Shown: positions 51,624 to 60,203 of the stretch, piece by piece
Layout: each line of letters opens with the position of its first letter
Position numbering within the stretch: the first letter of the stretch is position 1
NCBI GenBank assembly: GCA_963777625.1
Contig: CAVZRO010000003.1
Location: forward strand, 248,001 to 312,000
Length of the DNA: 64,000 nt
Origin: DATDIC01 sp963777625
GTDB taxonomy: Bacteria; Pseudomonadota; Alphaproteobacteria; Acetobacterales; Acetobacteraceae
Reading direction: 5' to 3'
Made by a program: the position numbers and the translations under genes
Notes under the pieces: model-generated
Seen by the model: only the letters and a program-made list of their open reading frames with translations
The model's database searches: none
Told to the model about the DNA's origin: nothing

Positions 51624-52509
51624 GTGAGCAAGGGACAGAGACACCACTACATCCCTGAGTTTTATCTGAAGCAGTGGAGCGACCTCAGCAGGGATGGCCA
51701 ATTGTACGAGTATTGCAGGCGATACCGAGGAGTTGAAGCGCGGCCAACGCATCCAGCGGGTACTGGATATGTCCACGGCCTTTATACCTTCGATGAACTC
51801 AACGGCGAATCTCGAAACTTTCTCGAGGATGTGTTTCTTCTTAGGGCAGATGACGGAGCGAGTGTCGCACTGCAACGTCTTCTAATGCACGATCCTAACC
51901 TTAGCGTCGAGCTTCGGAGCGCGTGGTCCCGCTTCATCATGACACTTCTCTATCGCAATCCCGAAGCAATTCAACGCCTGCGGACAAAGATCGCAACAGG
52001 CCTGCCCTCGGGAACTCAGTGAACTGAAAGCCGCCTGGGAAACGGCACGTCGGGAGGGTGATCCAGTCACGTTCGAGGAGTACGCCGCGGCGATGCCGCG
52101 GCGCGATGTGCAGCAGGGCACCCTGATGCTCTTGCGTAGAATCATGGACAGCGAGCCCGTGGGGCGATTGCTGAACAGCATGGTATGGGGTGTGTTGACG
52201 TTTAACAGCCTGCGATATCCGCTTCTAACGTCCGACCGTCCTTATGTGATGACCAATGGTCTGGACGCACCGGCCGGCCATCTAGTAATTCCCATATCAC
52301 CCACCTCAATATTTGTGGCGGCACGGAGTATGGACACAATGCGCCAGTTGGATGCTGTGTGTAAGCGTGAGGACCTACGTATGGGCGAGAAGCTGAACGA
52401 TATCGTTGCGCGACAGTCTCATAAGTTCGTGTGGGGGAACACTGCCACGCAAATCAGCTTTGTCACGAAGCGCATCGGCCAGAAGCGGCGGTCGATGCCA
52501 ATGGAATGA
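51624..52509 (+). CDS. DUF4238 protein (one frameshift)
   Basis: GTG 51624; the family head RHHYIPEFYLKQWSDLSRDG is clear. The middle contains FLEDVFLLRADDGASV and the frame moves by +1 at about 52010, continuing ELKAAWETARREGDPVTFEE and LTSDRPYVMTNGLDAPAGH, where a SDxP motif and strand pattern are typical of DUF4238. It ends at TGA 52509; about 295 residues after correction. The function is unknown. Lower GC and neighbouring toxin-antitoxin genes mark an acquired segment. Confidence 0.75.
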
Positions 52510-52576
52510 GGCTCCCGCCGTGTGGCACCGAATGTCCGCTTCTGGGGTTGCCTGACGAGTCAACCTAACACTGGCC

Positions 52577-52667
52577 GGCGTCCCAGCTCCTCCAGCACGT
52601 TCACGTGTCGGATCCATGCGGACGTGACAGCGCGTCCTTGCCGACCGAACAGCATGCGCCGGCGGAT
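52577..52667 (-). repeat. Degenerate copy of the 3' end of the gene at 54514-54912
   Basis: About 90 bases are strongly similar to 54482-54578: both hold tccagcacg, cacgtgtcgg, gacagcgcgtcctt and acagcatgcgccggcgga in the same order and strand. Here small indels break the frame. It is a leftover of a second copy of the unknown 132-residue gene, including its 3' flank, lying as a direct repeat about 1.9 kb from the intact copy. Confidence 0.75.
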
Positions 52668-52751
52668 GAAGCATTTGTTGCTAAGAGTTTGACTTGAATC
52701 TCATTCCGAACGAGCCAGTCTACGCACCAGGAGCATAGCGGACAGCTCGCG

Positions 52752-53075
52752 CTACGCGAGAACCTGTAGGCCGTGCTTCTGGACGACCGCGAGCAGCTTC
52801 AGCGCCATTCCGCTTGGCCGCTTGGCGCCGGTCTCCCACTTCTCGACCGTACTTTCGCTTGTGTTGAGGTAGCGGGCGAACACGGGCTGACTGACATTGT
52901 TGGCCTCGCGGAGTTGCTTGATCTGCGCCGGCGCGATCTCGGTCGGGACGGCCAGGTGGCGGGCGTCGAAGTCGCGCATCGTCGCCTTATCGAGCGCTCC
53001 GACCTTGTGGAGCATGGCAGCAGACGAGTGAATCGCCTCCGAAATATCGCTTTTGAACCTACTTTTCGTCGCCAT
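52752..53075 (-). CDS. Antitoxin with HTH domain (HigA/NadS-like)
   Basis: The protein is 107 residues from ATG 53075. The C-terminal half is a helix-turn-helix of the Xre type: QIKQLREANNVSQPVF, ARYLNTSESTVEKWETGAKR, then PSGMALKLLAVVQKHG. The N-terminal part (AAMLHKVGALDKATMRDFD) is typical of NadS/HigA antitoxins that follow their toxin gene. It overlaps the toxin stop by 17 bp and probably represses the pair by binding the promoter. Confidence 0.88.
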   Translation of the reverse strand: MATKSRFKSDISEAIHSSAAMLHKVGALDKATMRDFDARHLAVPTEIAPAQIKQLREANNVSQPVFARYLNTSESTVEKWETGAKRPSGMALKLLAVVQKHGLQVLA

Positions 53076-53439
53076 AACATATCTCCCTCAGGCCTTTGTC
53101 CTCCAGGAGCTTGGCAATCTGTTCCTTATTCAGCATTGCATAGCTCTTTGCGAGGGTGCGGAAGTCCTCTAGTTCATCATCCTCGATATTCGCCCGATCC
53201 TTCTTCGCGAACAGGTATTCGTAAACCCAGTATCGACCGCCCTTTGCGAGAATGATGCTCCGGTGCATGTTCTTGTTCAGGCGTTTCTTGAAGACCCCGC
53301 CGCCCAAGTCGTCGGCTTGGCCCTTCATCACTTCCTGAATCGCCTCGCAAAGTTCGTCATCTTTGATGCGAGCCTTGCGCGCCGCCTTGGTGAACCAGGC
53401 GGTCTTGAAAGTCCGCATGGTTTCCTCGGTGTCGGCCAT
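53059..53439 (-). CDS. RelE/HigB-family toxin
   Basis: The protein is 126 residues from ATG 53439, or 119 from an inner ATG (MRTFKTAWFTKAARKARIKD). Core: LCEAIQEVMKGQADDLGGGV, FKKRLNKNMHRSIILAKGGR, YWVYEYLFAKKDRANIEDDE. This is the RelE branch (PF06296) of type II toxins, expected to cleave mRNA at the ribosome. Basic residues in the Lys-Arg loop are present. The toxin-first order is that of higBA. Confidence 0.87.
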   Translation of the reverse strand: MADTEETMRTFKTAWFTKAARKARIKDDELCEAIQEVMKGQADDLGGGVFKKRLNKNMHRSIILAKGGRYWVYEYLFAKKDRANIEDDELEDFRTLAKSYAMLNKEQIAKLLEDKGLREICYGDEK

Positions 53440-53781
53440 GATGCGGATATAGCACTGGGTGCTACTGAAATCAAGATGCAGGGAAGCGTCAGATCAACGT
53501 AGACCATCTGCCTGCCACTGCGCGGCGCCTTCGGTCCGGACTTGCCACAAGGGAAATGCCCAGTATCCTTTTCCCTCGGTCGTAAAGCCGACCGCCAGGG
53601 AGCCACTCATGCCGCCCACCCGCCGTGTTAGCCACGTCCGGTGGTCATTTGAGCGGCCAGCTTGGGCCGAAACCCAACATCCAAACTGACCCCACGACCG
53701 CCCCACTCCGCCGTACCTGACTTTTTTCCTATCTCTATGCTACTCTGGGTTGTCCAACCATCGCGGCCCGAGGCAACCATC
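53440..53781. other. Spacer upstream of the toxin gene, no gene seen
   Basis: About 340 bp with no frame that looks like a protein. The first ~100 bp must contain the promoter of the toxin-antitoxin pair (minus strand). The remainder is unremarkable, with stops in most frames, and may be remnant mobile-element DNA; I recognise nothing in it. Confidence 0.4.
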
Positions 53782-54372
53782 ATGTCCACCGACCCCTGCA
53801 CCGACGCTCTCCCCGCCGACCTGCTCGACCATCTTCTGGACACCATCCTCGCCGCCATCCCCGCCGCCCCGGACGACACCGACCAGCGCCGCGCCGCCCG
53901 CCGCGAAATCGCCCGCCTCGCCCTTCTCGCCCTGCAACCGAAAGACGCGTTCCAGGCCATGCTCGCCGCCCAGGCGGTGGCGGCCCATCATGCGGTGATG
54001 GACAATCTCCGACGTGCCGCGCAGCCCGACCTCGCCCCGGCGATGGCCGCCCGCTTGCGCGCCAACGCCGCCAGCGTCGCGCGCATGATGCAGGCCACCG
54101 TCCGCGCCTTGCAGAAGCAACAAGCCCCGTCCGATGCACTTCCTGCCGCCGCCCGTTCCCGCGCGTCTCGCCCCAATCCCTCAGCTCCGCGCCTGCTGGT
54201 TCCCGCCACGCCTCAGCCGGCCACGCCCGACCTCGCCCCCATCGCCGACCCGCCGCACGCGCCGCCCTCCCGCCCCTACCGCCGCTTTGAAGACATGACC
54301 CTTGCCGAACGCCGCGCCCATTATGGCTACAAGGGCGACCCCAGCGCCAACGGCACCACCACCCCCAACTGA
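53782..54372 (+). CDS. Hypothetical Ala/Pro-rich protein
   Basis: The protein is 196 residues from ATG 53782. The N-terminal half is helical and Ala-rich (LPADLLDHLLDTILAAIPAA, RRAARREIARLALLALQPKD), a Pro-rich linker follows, and the end carries a short conserved-looking motif (YRRFEDMTLAERRAHYGYKG). No signal or membrane helix. I do not recognise a named family. A hairpin terminator follows 9 bp after the stop, which supports a real gene. Confidence 0.6.
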   Translation: MSTDPCTDALPADLLDHLLDTILAAIPAAPDDTDQRRAARREIARLALLALQPKDAFQAMLAAQAVAAHHAVMDNLRRAAQPDLAPAMAARLRANAASVARMMQATVRALQKQQAPSDALPAAARSRASRPNPSAPRLLVPATPQPATPDLAPIADPPHAPPSRPYRRFEDMTLAERRAHYGYKGDPSANGTTTPN

Positions 54373-54381
54373 CCGTCCTTC

Positions 54382-54406
54382 ACCTCTCCCGCTCCGCGGG
54401 AGAGGT
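54382..54406 (+). terminator. Hairpin terminator
   Basis: A 10-bp inverted repeat (54382-54391 with 54397-54406) around a CTCCG loop, 9 bp after the stop of the hypothetical gene. It is GC-rich and lacks a strong T-run. A second, half copy of the same arm occurs at about 54417-54431, so it may be a repeat-type terminator. Confidence 0.6.
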
Positions 54407-54513
54407 CTGCCTCCCTTCACCTCTCCCGCTCGGGGGGCGGCGCGCTATGCGCGCCGGGTGAGGGCCGTACGCTGCCGCGGCGTCCGAGCTCCCGCAGCGC
54501 TCCTCCAGCACGC

Positions 54514-54912
54514 TCACGTGTCGGTTCCGTGCGGCCGCGACAGCGCGTCCTTGCTGACGAACAGCATGCGCCGGCGGAATGCGGTGGGGCTTTCGACCGT
54601 CAGGATCGCCTTGAGCGACTCCAATCCCCCGGCAAAGAATGGCTGCTTGAGATTCATCCCCTGCGTCTCAGCCCAATCCGGTACCGGAATGTCATACGAT
54701 CGGGCGAGATGTTCCGCCACCGCCGCGATATAGGCGTCCCGCAGCTCATCGAGCGCCGGCGGGTGATCCCTGATCGCCTCCGCGCGGGTCTCCGGTTTGG
54801 CGTAGAACGAATCGAGGAACTCGCGCAGCGCCGGATCGAAGTCCTGCTCGCCGCGCGCCACGCGGGTGGCGACCTCATGCAGAGTGCGGGGCCGCCTGTA
54901 TGCGGCAGTCAT
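54514..54912 (-). CDS. Unknown partner of the nucleotidyltransferase-like gene
   Basis: The protein is 132 residues from ATG 54912, overlapping the stop of the gene before it by 4 bp. It is soluble and helical: RRPRTLHEVATRVARGEQDF, FDPALREFLDSFYAKPETR, with a C-terminal RRRMLFVSKDALSRPHG. The tight coupling to a DUF6036-type nucleotidyltransferase-like protein suggests a two-gene functional unit, perhaps toxin-antitoxin-like. A decayed copy of its 3' end lies at 52577-52667. No family is recognised. Confidence 0.65.
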   Translation of the reverse strand: MTAAYRRPRTLHEVATRVARGEQDFDPALREFLDSFYAKPETRAEAIRDHPPALDELRDAYIAAVAEHLARSYDIPVPDWAETQGMNLKQPFFAGGLESLKAILTVESPTAFRRRMLFVSKDALSRPHGTDT

Positions 54913-55494
54913 GATTCGGATCTCCCGGAGCCGGGCGGCGTGTCGAAAATCTCCTCCAGCGCGAACTGGGTTTTCGGCTGGATCAGATGGTTCGGGTAGA
55001 ATTGCGCCACAAGCCCGAGTGCCTCCTCCACGCTGCCAATACCGATCTCGGCCGCCAGCCGGCGAATATCATCGAGGTCTGAGTTGGCCTCGATGCCACC
55101 CAACCGCATGGCCCTGCACTTCATTGCGAATAAATAGCGTGGACAGGCCAGCATCACCCTCAATCCGGGCTCCTGCTCGGACGGATAGGTGCGAAACAAA
55201 AGCTTGGACCTGGAATCCGCGGCGCTGAGAAATCCCTTGACGCCATCGTTCAGCCAGTTCCGATCCCATCCTTTCTCGTCCGCGATGTCACTCGCCAGCC
55301 GTCTGACCGTGGCCCGGTCAGCCTCGAACACGGCATCGACATCACGCGTCGCCGCGCGCCAGGGATAGGTCAGCATCAGCGCCGAACCGCCATAAATGGC
55401 GATCTCGACCGTCGTCCCCTCGGCACTGGCGCGCCGCCCCAACTTCGTGCAGCGCCGCCTCCAGCACGCCCCGGTTGAATTCCCCGCCCGCCAT
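54909..55494 (-). CDS. Nucleotidyltransferase-like protein, DUF6036 type (one frameshift)
   Basis: ATG 55494 gives AGGEFNRGVLEAALHEVG, then one extra G in a GGGG run (about 55438) shifts the frame; it resumes RRASAEGTTVEIAIYGGSAL. The nucleotidyltransferase pattern is the Gly-Gly-Ser of IAIYGGSALMLTY followed by the acidic RDVDAVFEAD, as in DUF6036 and AbiEii-type folds. The C-terminal half (LFAMKCRAMRLGGIEANSDL, DDIRRLAAEIGIGSVEEAL) matches the same fold. About 194 residues after correction. The NTP substrate and target are unknown. Confidence 0.75.
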
Positions 55495-55601
55495 GTCTAC
55501 CTCCCGCCCAGCCCGCCGCGCCGGTGCTTGGTTGTCCGCCCCGGCCCCGCCGCTTAGAACCTCCCCGAAATCCCCGTTCATGGCCAGGAGAGCCCCGCCG
55601 G

Positions 55602-57281
55602 ATGCCGAGCTACCAGTATGTCTACGTGATGAAAGACCTGACCAAAGCCTTCCCCGGCGGGCGGGAGGTCTTCAAGGGCATCACCCTGTCCTTCCTGCCC
55701 GGCGTCAAGATCGGCGTGCTCGGTGTCAACGGCGCCGGCAAATCCACGCTGCTCAAGATCATGGCCGGCCTGGACACGGAGTACGGCGGCGAGGCCTGGG
55801 CCGCCGACGGCGTCCGCGTCGGCTACCTGCAGCAGGAACCGCAGCTCGATCCCGACAAGACCGTGGGCGAGAATGTCGAGGAAGCCTTCGCCGACCTCAA
55901 GGCCGCGCTCGCCCGCTTCAACGACATCTCCATGCGCTTCGCCGAGCCGATGACCGACGACGAGATGAACGACCTGCTGGCCGAGCAAGCCGACCTGCAA
56001 GCCAAGATAGATGCCGGCGACGGCTGGGAACTCGACCGTCACGTCGAAATCGCGCTGGACGCGCTGCGCTGCCCGCCGCCCGAAACCAAGGTCGCCACGC
56101 TCTCCGGTGGCGAGCGGCGCCGCGTCGCGCTGTGCCGGCTGCTGCTGGAAAAACCCGACCTGCTGCTGCTCGACGAACCCACCAATCACCTGGATGCCGA
56201 AAGCGTCGCCTGGCTGGAACGCACGCTGCACGATTTCGCCGGTACCGTCATGCTGGTCACCCACGACCGGTATTTTCTGGATAACGTCACCGGCTGGATC
56301 CTGGAGATCGAGCGCGGCCGCGGCTATCCCTACGAAGGCAACTACTCGGCCTGGCTGGAGCAGAAGCGCAAGCGCCTCAGCCAGGAGGAAAAAGAGGAAA
56401 GCGCCCGCCAGCGCGCCCTGGCCGCCGAGCAGGAATGGATCGCCGCCTCCCCGCGCGCGCGGCAGGCGAAGAACCGCGCCCGCATCCAGCGCTACGAGGA
56501 CATGCTCGCCGCCTCGCAGGAGCGGGTCGTCGGTACGGCGGAAATCGCCATCCCACCCGGCCCCCGGCTCGGCAATGTGGTGATCGAGGCGGAACAGTTG
56601 CGCAAAGGTTTCGGCAACAACCTGCTGATCGACGGGCTCGACTTCAAGCTGCCGCCCGGCGGCATCGTCGGCGTGATCGGGCCCAATGGCGCCGGAAAGA
56701 CCACGCTGTTCCGCATGATCATCGGCCAGGACAAGCCGGATGCCGGCTCGTTGCGCATCGGCGAGACGGTGAAGCTGGGCTACGTCGATCAGTCACGCGA
56801 CAGCCTGAACGCCGACAAGACCGTCTGGCAGGAAATCAGCGGCGGCGAGGAGATCATCTATCTCGGCAAGCGCCCGGTGCAGTCGCGCGCCTATGTGGGC
56901 GCTTTCAACTTCAAGGGTCCGGATCAGCAGAAGAAGGTCGGCATCCTGTCGGGCGGCGAGCGCAACCGGGTGCATCTGGCGAAGATGCTGAAGACCGAAC
57001 ACAACGTCATCCTGCTCGACGAGCCGACCAACGACCTGGATGTCGACACGCTGCGGGCGCTGGAGGATGCGCTGGCCGAATTTGCCGGCTGCGCGGTGAT
57101 CATCAGCCATGATCGCTGGTTCCTGGACCGGCTGGCGACGCATATCCTGGCCTTCGAGGGCGACAGCCATGTCGAGTGGTTCGAGGGCAACTTCCAGGCC
57201 TACGAAGAGGACAAGCGGCGGCGGCTGGGCGCCGATGCGACCGAGCCGCACCGGATCAAATACCGGCCCCTGGCAAGATAG
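55602..57281 (+). CDS. ettA: Energy-dependent translational throttle protein EttA
   Basis: ABC-F ATPase that binds the ribosomal E-site and gates the first peptide bond according to ATP/ADP. It is 559 residues from ATG 55602 (aggagag upstream). First ABC: Walker A GVNGAGKST, signature LSGGERRRVALCRLL, Walker B LLLLDEPTNHLD. The linker with its arm (EQKRKRLSQEEKEESARQ) is followed by the second ABC: GPNGAGKTT, LSGGERNRVHLAK, VILLDEPTNDLD. The C-terminal HRIKYRPL is typical. No membrane part. Confidence 0.96.
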   Translation: MPSYQYVYVMKDLTKAFPGGREVFKGITLSFLPGVKIGVLGVNGAGKSTLLKIMAGLDTEYGGEAWAADGVRVGYLQQEPQLDPDKTVGENVEEAFADLKAALARFNDISMRFAEPMTDDEMNDLLAEQADLQAKIDAGDGWELDRHVEIALDALRCPPPETKVATLSGGERRRVALCRLLLEKPDLLLLDEPTNHLDAESVAWLERTLHDFAGTVMLVTHDRYFLDNVTGWILEIERGRGYPYEGNYSAWLEQKRKRLSQEEKEESARQRALAAEQEWIAASPRARQAKNRARIQRYEDMLAASQERVVGTAEIAIPPGPRLGNVVIEAEQLRKGFGNNLLIDGLDFKLPPGGIVGVIGPNGAGKTTLFRMIIGQDKPDAGSLRIGETVKLGYVDQSRDSLNADKTVWQEISGGEEIIYLGKRPVQSRAYVGAFNFKGPDQQKKVGILSGGERNRVHLAKMLKTEHNVILLDEPTNDLDVDTLRALEDALAEFAGCAVIISHDRWFLDRLATHILAFEGDSHVEWFEGNFQAYEEDKRRRLGADATEPHRIKYRPLAR

Positions 57282-57416
57282 GCCCCGGCCGCGATAGTCA
57301 GGCACGGATTTCCGCCGAGGAAAGGAGCGGGTGTGGTGGCATGATAGACAGATCAAGCCAGACTGGACCGGACGACCCGCAGGCATTGCGACGACGGCCG
57401 GCTACCTGAGCGAGGC

Positions 57417-57962
57417 GTGAGCCCTGCCTGGACCATCCGTACCGCGCGGCTGGTCCTGACCCCGGTGAACTGGACGGATCTGCCGGACCTGCTGGCGATC
57501 AAGTCCGATCCTGCGGTATTTGCGATCATGCTCGGCGGCGTCCGCTCGCCGCTTCAGGTCGCCGAGGAACTGGCGCAGGACATCGCCTTCTGGGCCGCGC
57601 ATGGATGTGGCACGTGGACGATCCGCGACGCCGGCGGCGGCACGTTCCAGGGCATGACCGGGTTTATGGAGCGGCCGGATGGGCGCGGCGTGGCGCTGCG
57701 TTTCGCGCTGTGGCCGGCGGCGCGCGGGCGCGGCCTCGCGCGGGAGGCGGCGGGTGCCGCGTTGCAGTTCGGGCACGAACAGGCCGGTCTGTCCCGGGTC
57801 GTCGCCGTCGCGCGGGAGGACAACATCGCCTCGCGCACCGTGCTCGGTGGCATCGGCATGTTGGAGCGAGAAACATTCGTTCAGCGAGGCTACCGGATGA
57901 TCATGTACGAAAGCATCCGTCTGCCACGCCCACAAACTGACACCAACGGCCGAGTACGGTAA
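57417..57962 (+). CDS. GNAT-family N-acetyltransferase (RimJ-like)
   Basis: The protein is 181 residues from GTG 57417. The N-terminus TIRTARLVLTPVNWTDLPDL is typical of RimJ/RimL-like enzymes. The acetyl-CoA loop is ARGRGLAREAAGAALQFG. AREDNIASRTVLGGIGM is the usual C-terminal block before the last strands. It probably acetylates a protein N-terminus or a small amine; the substrate is unknown. It lies 135 bp after ettA. Confidence 0.85.
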   Translation: MSPAWTIRTARLVLTPVNWTDLPDLLAIKSDPAVFAIMLGGVRSPLQVAEELAQDIAFWAAHGCGTWTIRDAGGGTFQGMTGFMERPDGRGVALRFALWPAARGRGLAREAAGAALQFGHEQAGLSRVVAVAREDNIASRTVLGGIGMLERETFVQRGYRMIMYESIRLPRPQTDTNGRVR

Positions 57963-57973
57963 CTTGCCACCCC

Positions 57974-58090
57974 GTCACGGCCGGCCAACTCCGCCATGCC
58001 GGCCACCCCCGTCATGCCGGCCACCCCGTCATGGCCGGCCCCCCCGTCATGGCCGGGCTTGTCCAGGCTTGTCCCGGCCATCCACGCACC
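57974..58090. repeat. Short GC-rich tandem and palindromic repeat cluster
   Basis: Between two genes, a unit close to CCGTCATGCCGGCCA occurs four or five times in slightly different forms, followed by a short palindrome around GGCCGGGCTTGTCC. Such extragenic repeats are common in this bacterial group. Spacing is irregular and there are no constant spacers, so it is not a CRISPR. Confidence 0.65.
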
Positions 58091-58120
58091 CCGTCCCAGC
58101 CCCAACCCGGCAAAGCGTGA

Positions 58121-58909
58121 TCAGGCGGAAACCATCTTCCGCAGATTGGTCGCCCGCGACGTGGCCGCACCCATCAGCAGCGCCGCATCGCCGCCGCCGA
58201 GCACGAACCGCGCGCCCATGCCGATATAACGCTGCATGATACTTTCCGTGTAGATGCCCGCCATCCCGGGATACTTGGCGTGCTTGCGGCAGGCGGCGAT
58301 CATCTTGCCATAGGCGTCCCCCACGCGTTCATGCGTGTACTCGCCGGGAATGCCCATCTCGGCGCACAGATCGTTGCTGCCGATCAGCAGCACATCGACG
58401 CCGGGCACGGCGGCGATTGCCTCCACGTTCTCGATGGCTTTCGGCGTTTCCAGCATCACGATGGTCAGGTTAGCGTCGTTCATCGCCTTGGCAGCGTCCC
58501 CGACCTTCAGGGAACGCAACGCGTAATGCGGACCGGTGCCGCCGATCGAACGGTGTCCGATCGGTGGATATTTCAGCTTCTGCACGACTTCCCGCGCCTC
58601 CTCGGCGGTATCCACGTGCGGGATCACGATGCCCAGAGCGCCGTTGTCCAGGATGCGGGTCGCCAGCGAATATTCCCCGTTGGGTACCCGCACGATCGGA
58701 GCGATGCCGCTTTCCAGCGCGGCGACCGCAATCTGCGCCGCCTGATCGAGCGACAGCGTGCCGTGCTCGCAGTCCAGCCACAGCCAGTCATAGCCGGCTG
58801 CCTTGGCGGCGGGTGCGACCTCCACGGTGCGCAGCAGACGGACCGAGAAGCCGATCGCCATCTCCCCCGCGGCCAGCTTCTCGCGGGCCGAATTGCGAAG
58901 CGTCGTCAT
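58121..58909 (-). CDS. HpcH/HpaI aldolase family protein
   Basis: Class II metal-dependent aldolase of 262 residues from ATG 58909 (a start 10 codons earlier is possible). Core: AGYDWLWLDCEHGTLSLDQA, catalytic Arg in IAPIVRVPNGEYSLATR, IVIPHVDTAEEAREVV, metal Glu in VMLETPKAIENVEAI, and DVLLIGSNDLCAEMGIPGE. These enzymes cleave 2-keto-3-deoxy acids or 4-hydroxy-2-ketoheptanedioate to pyruvate (or relatives) and an aldehyde. Divergent from the enolase-superfamily gene by 80 bp, suggesting shared control and a shared sugar-acid pathway. Confidence 0.9.
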   Translation of the reverse strand: MTTLRNSAREKLAAGEMAIGFSVRLLRTVEVAPAAKAAGYDWLWLDCEHGTLSLDQAAQIAVAALESGIAPIVRVPNGEYSLATRILDNGALGIVIPHVDTAEEAREVVQKLKYPPIGHRSIGGTGPHYALRSLKVGDAAKAMNDANLTIVMLETPKAIENVEAIAAVPGVDVLLIGSNDLCAEMGIPGEYTHERVGDAYGKMIAACRKHAKYPGMAGIYTESIMQRYIGMGARFVLGGGDAALLMGAATSRATNLRKMVSA

Positions 58910-58989
58910 GCCGCGTTCCTCCTGTTCTCGTGTGCCCACAGTCTGCCCGCCGGCTTGACCCCGTTCAACCGGCCGCCTATCGCCACCGG

Positions 58990-60183
58990 ATGCGCATCAC
59001 CGATCTGAAATGTGCCGTCATCGGACAGAACCCGATCATCCGCGTCGTTACCGATGCGGGGATCAGCGGCTACGGTGAGGTGGAATCCTTCAAGCCCTAC
59101 CTGAAAGACCACGTGCTCGGCTTCAAGGAGCCGTTGCTTGGCCAGGACCCGACCAACGTGGAACGCGTGATGCTGCGGATCCGCCAGCGCGGTGCGTTCA
59201 AGCCCTGGGGCAGCGCGGTCAGCGCCATCGAGATGGCGCTGTGGGACATCGCCGGCCAGGCCGCCGGCGTGCCGGTGTACAAGCTGCTGGGCGGGAAAAT
59301 CCGCGACCACGTCCGGGTCTACAACGGCGCCATCCGGTTTCCGATGCAAGGGCAGACGCCGGAGGATTACGCCGACGCGATGCGCAAGATGGTGGCGCGG
59401 TCGGAACGGTTCACCATCATCAAACAGGCGATCGGCTTCCATTCCGCCATGAAGCGCGAGCCGGGATTCTTCTACGGCGATCTCTACGACAACCCGTGGC
59501 ACGTCTGGATCGAGCGCGGGTTGCTGACCGAGCGCGGCCTGAAGCACGTCATCGCCTGCGTCGAAGCCATGAAACAGGTTACTGGCGATGCGATCGGGTT
59601 GGCGCTCGATTGCGGCCCCGGCTTCACCGTCCCCGACGCGATCCGGCTGGCGCGCGCGCTGGAGCCGCTTAACGTGATGTGGCTGGAAGACCTGCTGACC
59701 GGCGATTACTCGCCATTCGTCAACGCGGATGTGTACCAGCAGGTAACCCGCAGTACCTCCACCCCGATCCACACCGGCGAGCAGATCTATCTTCGGCAGA
59801 ACTTCAAGTCGCTGATCGAGAGCAAGGCGGTCAGCGTCATCGGCCCCGACCCGTGCGATGTCGGCGGCATCGCGGAGCTGAAATGGATCGCCGAATATGC
59901 CGACCTGCATGGGATATTGATGGCGCCGCACGGCACGGGCGACGGGCTGCTCGGGCTGGCGGCGCTGGTGCAGGTCTGCGCGGCTCTGCCGCAGAACTTC
60001 ATCGCATTCGAATACCCGATCGGCCGGCCGGACTGGTGGTACGACATCGTCACCGGCTTGCCCAATCCCATCGTCACGAATGGAATGATCGAGGTATGGG
60101 ACCGGCCAGGAATGGGCGTAACCTTCGATATCGGCAAGGCATCGGCGTATCTGGCCGAAGAGGACAAGCAGTTCTTCGAGTAA
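58990..60183 (+). CDS. Mandelate racemase/enolase superfamily enzyme
   Basis: The protein is 397 residues from ATG 58990; an earlier frame is spurious. N-terminal capping domain: MRITDLKCAVIGQNPIIRVV. Barrel metal ligands are in LALDCGPGFTVPD, VMWLEDLLTGDYSP and HTGEQIYLRQNFK. The catalytic-type His is in GILMAPHGTGDGLLG. It ends with EVWDRPGMGVTFD. Such enzymes dehydrate or racemise sugar acids. Together with the divergent aldolase it fits a dehydratase-aldolase route for a sugar acid, but the exact acid is unknown. Confidence 0.9.
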   Translation: MRITDLKCAVIGQNPIIRVVTDAGISGYGEVESFKPYLKDHVLGFKEPLLGQDPTNVERVMLRIRQRGAFKPWGSAVSAIEMALWDIAGQAAGVPVYKLLGGKIRDHVRVYNGAIRFPMQGQTPEDYADAMRKMVARSERFTIIKQAIGFHSAMKREPGFFYGDLYDNPWHVWIERGLLTERGLKHVIACVEAMKQVTGDAIGLALDCGPGFTVPDAIRLARALEPLNVMWLEDLLTGDYSPFVNADVYQQVTRSTSTPIHTGEQIYLRQNFKSLIESKAVSVIGPDPCDVGGIAELKWIAEYADLHGILMAPHGTGDGLLGLAALVQVCAALPQNFIAFEYPIGRPDWWYDIVTGLPNPIVTNGMIEVWDRPGMGVTFDIGKASAYLAEEDKQFFE

Positions 60184-60203
60184 CGGGTCGCCCTACACCT
60201 TCA

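Noticed and set aside
57974..58090. Possible CRISPR array
   Set aside because: Units are short, imperfect and irregularly spaced, with no unique spacers and no cas genes nearby.
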